From NCBI GenBank assembly GCA_012103075.1, contig JAAVLQ010000001.1, forward strand, positions 1,488,001-1,552,000: DNA of 64,000 bases, written 5' to 3'. Source of the DNA: Brucella cytisi (GTDB lineage: Bacteria; Pseudomonadota; Alphaproteobacteria; Rhizobiales; Rhizobiaceae). A model generated the notes under the pieces. That model was not told where the DNA came from and made no database searches. It saw nothing but the letters and a program-made list of their open reading frames with translations. The position numbers and the translations under genes are program-made. Numbering within the stretch: position 1 is the first letter of the stretch; each line of letters begins with the position of its first letter. Of this stretch, positions 62,690 to 64,000 are shown one piece after another.

Positions 62690-63458
62690 CCAATACGTGA
62701 GGTCGGATGGACGATGAACTCGCCATCCACCGTCATGATTTTCGCTCGAATACCATAGACGTCGTGCAGCAGTTGCGGCGTGAGAACTTTCGTTGGTTCC
62801 CCATCCGCAACGATATGTCCCTTGTCGAGCAGAATAAGGCGTGTGCAATGCTGTGCCGCAAGGCTCAACTCATGCAATGAGGCGACAACCGTCCCCCCTC
62901 TTTTGCAAGTTCGGCAAAACTTTCCATCAATCCAAGCTGATGAGAAGGGTCGAGCCCAGCCACCGGCTCATCGGCGAGTATTACGGGCGTATCCTGCGCC
63001 AGAACGCGCGCAATCAGCGCGCGTGCCCGTTCTCCGCCGGAAAGCTCGATCGCCGACCTTTCCCGAAATCGGGTAACATCCATACGCTGCATTGCGGTCT
63101 CGATGAGCATTTTATCCTGTGCGCTCATGCTCGCAAAAACCGGCTTCAAGGCGGAGCGTCCCAAAGAAACAAGCATCTCCACGGATACCGGCCACGCGAC
63201 ATCACGCTCCTGCGGCAGATAAGCGAGGTTCTGTGCTTTTGTCGAAGCGCTCATGTGGCGCACATCGCCTGTGTCGAGCGAAATTTCCCCGCTGGACCTC
63301 ACAAGTCCCAAAATGGCGCGCAACAATGTCGTCTTGCCAGCACCGTTAGGTCCGATCAGTCCGATGAATTCACCACCATGCATATCGAAACTTGCGTCGC
63401 TGAGTACTGCCTTCCCGCCAAGCGTAACGGAAAGATTCGTTATCGAAAGCGATGTCAT
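62686..63458 (-). CDS. Metal-chelate ABC ATPase, FecE/ZnuC/HmuV-like (one frame break)
   Basis: About 257 residues. MTSLSITNLSVTLGGKAVLS, Walker A GLIGPNGAGKTTLLRAILG near residue 35, AYLPQERDVAWPVSVEMLVS with the family V-x-V-x-V-x-x-V-x-x-G-R, signature AIELSGGERARALIARVLAQ and Walker B VILADEPVAGLDPSHQ. After a break near 62905 come TVVASLHELSLAAQHCTRLI and the end VHPTSRIG. The start overlaps the permease stop as ATGA. Substrate could be an iron-siderophore, haem or a corrinoid. Confidence 0.9.
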
Positions 63459-64000
63459 ACGAGTTGCCTCCGATACTTGAACACAAGCCACAGAAAGAAT
63501 GGTGCGCCAATGATTGCCGTCAGGACGCCCAGTTTCAGTTCACGTCCCGGCATGACGATGCGCACCAACACATCAGCAGCCAACAATAGGGCAGCCCCGC
63601 CGAAACCGCTGGCAACCAGCAATCGTGACGGACGTGCACCGACAAGCGGTCGCAGAAGATGAGGAACCACCAACCCCACAAAACCGATTGCACCGGCAAC
63701 AGCGGTGGAAGCACCCACGCAGGCCGCTGTGCCCAGCACGGCAAAAAGCTGCACACGAGCCAGATTGACGCCCATCGTTGCCGCAGCATCAGCCCCCAGT
63801 GTCAGACTGTCGAGTGATCGCCCGAGTGCCAGAAGCATCGCCCAGCCAACAAGGATGAATGGTGCGGCGAGAGCCACATGCGTCATCGATCTGTCGGCCA
63901 GTGAACCGAGCATCCAGAAGACGATCTCCATTGCAGCAAAGGGGTTAGGTGACAGGTTGAGCGCCAGCGCCGTCAATGCACCGGCGAGACTGGTCACCGC
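63455..64000 (-). CDS. FecCD-family ABC permease (5' part outside window)
   Basis: C-terminal 182 or more residues of a vitamin B12/iron-siderophore type permease; the frame is open at the window edge. MLGSLADRSMTHVALAA, LGRSLDSLTLGADAAATMGV, VAGAIGFVGLVVPHLLRPLV (the conserved F/V-G-L-V-x-P-H-x-x-R loop), GFGGAALLLAADVLVRIVM and the end GVLTAIIGAPFFLWLVFKYR are typical of FecCD/BtuC. Paired with the ATPase downstream. Confidence 0.92.
   Translation of the reverse strand, partial: AVTSLAGALTALALNLSPNPFAAMEIVFWMLGSLADRSMTHVALAAPFILVGWAMLLALGRSLDSLTLGADAAATMGVNLARVQLFAVLGTAACVGASTAVAGAIGFVGLVVPHLLRPLVGARPSRLLVASGFGGAALLLAADVLVRIVMPGRELKLGVLTAIIGAPFFLWLVFKYRRQLV

Overview
The window looks like a chromosomal segment of an alphaproteobacterium of the order Rhizobiales, most likely Brucella/Ochrobactrum. 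This rests on the aerobic cobalamin gene set (cobN, cobW, cobO, cobP, cobQ with a CbiD-type methylase), a fused SecDF, FrcABC-type sugar transport, a Rhizobium-type phosphonate monoester hydrolase and a Rhizobiales-looking extragenic repeat. I saw no phage, insertion sequence, integrase or CRISPR array. The species call is inference from protein flavour, not from a marker gene.

Region by region: 1-9.6 kb holds cobD-cobC-cobB-cobA (minus), cbiD-cobK (plus), cobM, a TetR/MFS divergent pair, cobE and a TerB-like gene. 9.8-19.8 kb holds a TSUP permease, then the minus-strand operon cbtB-cbtA-cobP-cobW-cobN-cobO-EamA preceded by a clear cobalamin riboswitch, and cobQ upstream of that. 20-22 kb carries valine catabolism (acyl-CoA dehydrogenase, mmsB). 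22.4-25.7 kb has a membrane glycosyltransferase, an entericidin-like lipoprotein, a LysR regulator and a DUF1127 protein. 26-30 kb has a GlxA/GbdR-like AraC regulator next to a large dimethylglycine/sarcosine dehydrogenase-type flavoenzyme. 30-39.9 kb carries a large MscS-type channel, SecDF, a KefB/YbaL-type antiporter, a flippase-like membrane protein and an RBBP9-type hydrolase. 40-42.7 kb is a sulfate ABC transporter (sbp, cysT, cysW; no cysA beside it). 43-47.8 kb has a TerC-CBS protein, a DedA protein, tRNA-Lys, a secreted EF-hand protein and a FucU/RbsD protein. 47.9-55 kb is a phosphonate monoester hydrolase followed by a complete dipeptide-type ABC transporter. 55-57 kb is one large protein of unknown function. 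57.5-62.7 kb is a sugar ABC transporter with an SDR and a divergent Gfo/Idh dehydrogenase. 62.7 kb to the end is a metal-chelate ABC transporter that runs off the window.

Most multi-exon-looking genes here are single genes broken by 1-2 base indels. I count more than 60 frame changes in about 50 genes, many at homopolymers, and they hit essential genes such as secDF. The simplest reading is an unpolished assembly, not mass pseudogenisation. I therefore give whole-gene spans and list the frame breaks; products joined across breaks are my inference. Every coordinate that depends on a break is approximate at the break but exact at the ends.

How genes work together: the cob genes make and salvage cobalamin from uroporphyrinogen III, with CbtAB/CobW supplying and handling cobalt and CobN inserting it; the riboswitch shuts the cobalt-import and insertion operon when B12 is plentiful. 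The precorrin-2 to precorrin-8 steps of cobG, cobH, cobI, cobJ and cobL are not encoded in this window. The later part of the window is mainly nutrient acquisition: sulfate, a phosphonate or phosphodiester linked to oligopeptide-type transport, a sugar, and a metal chelate.
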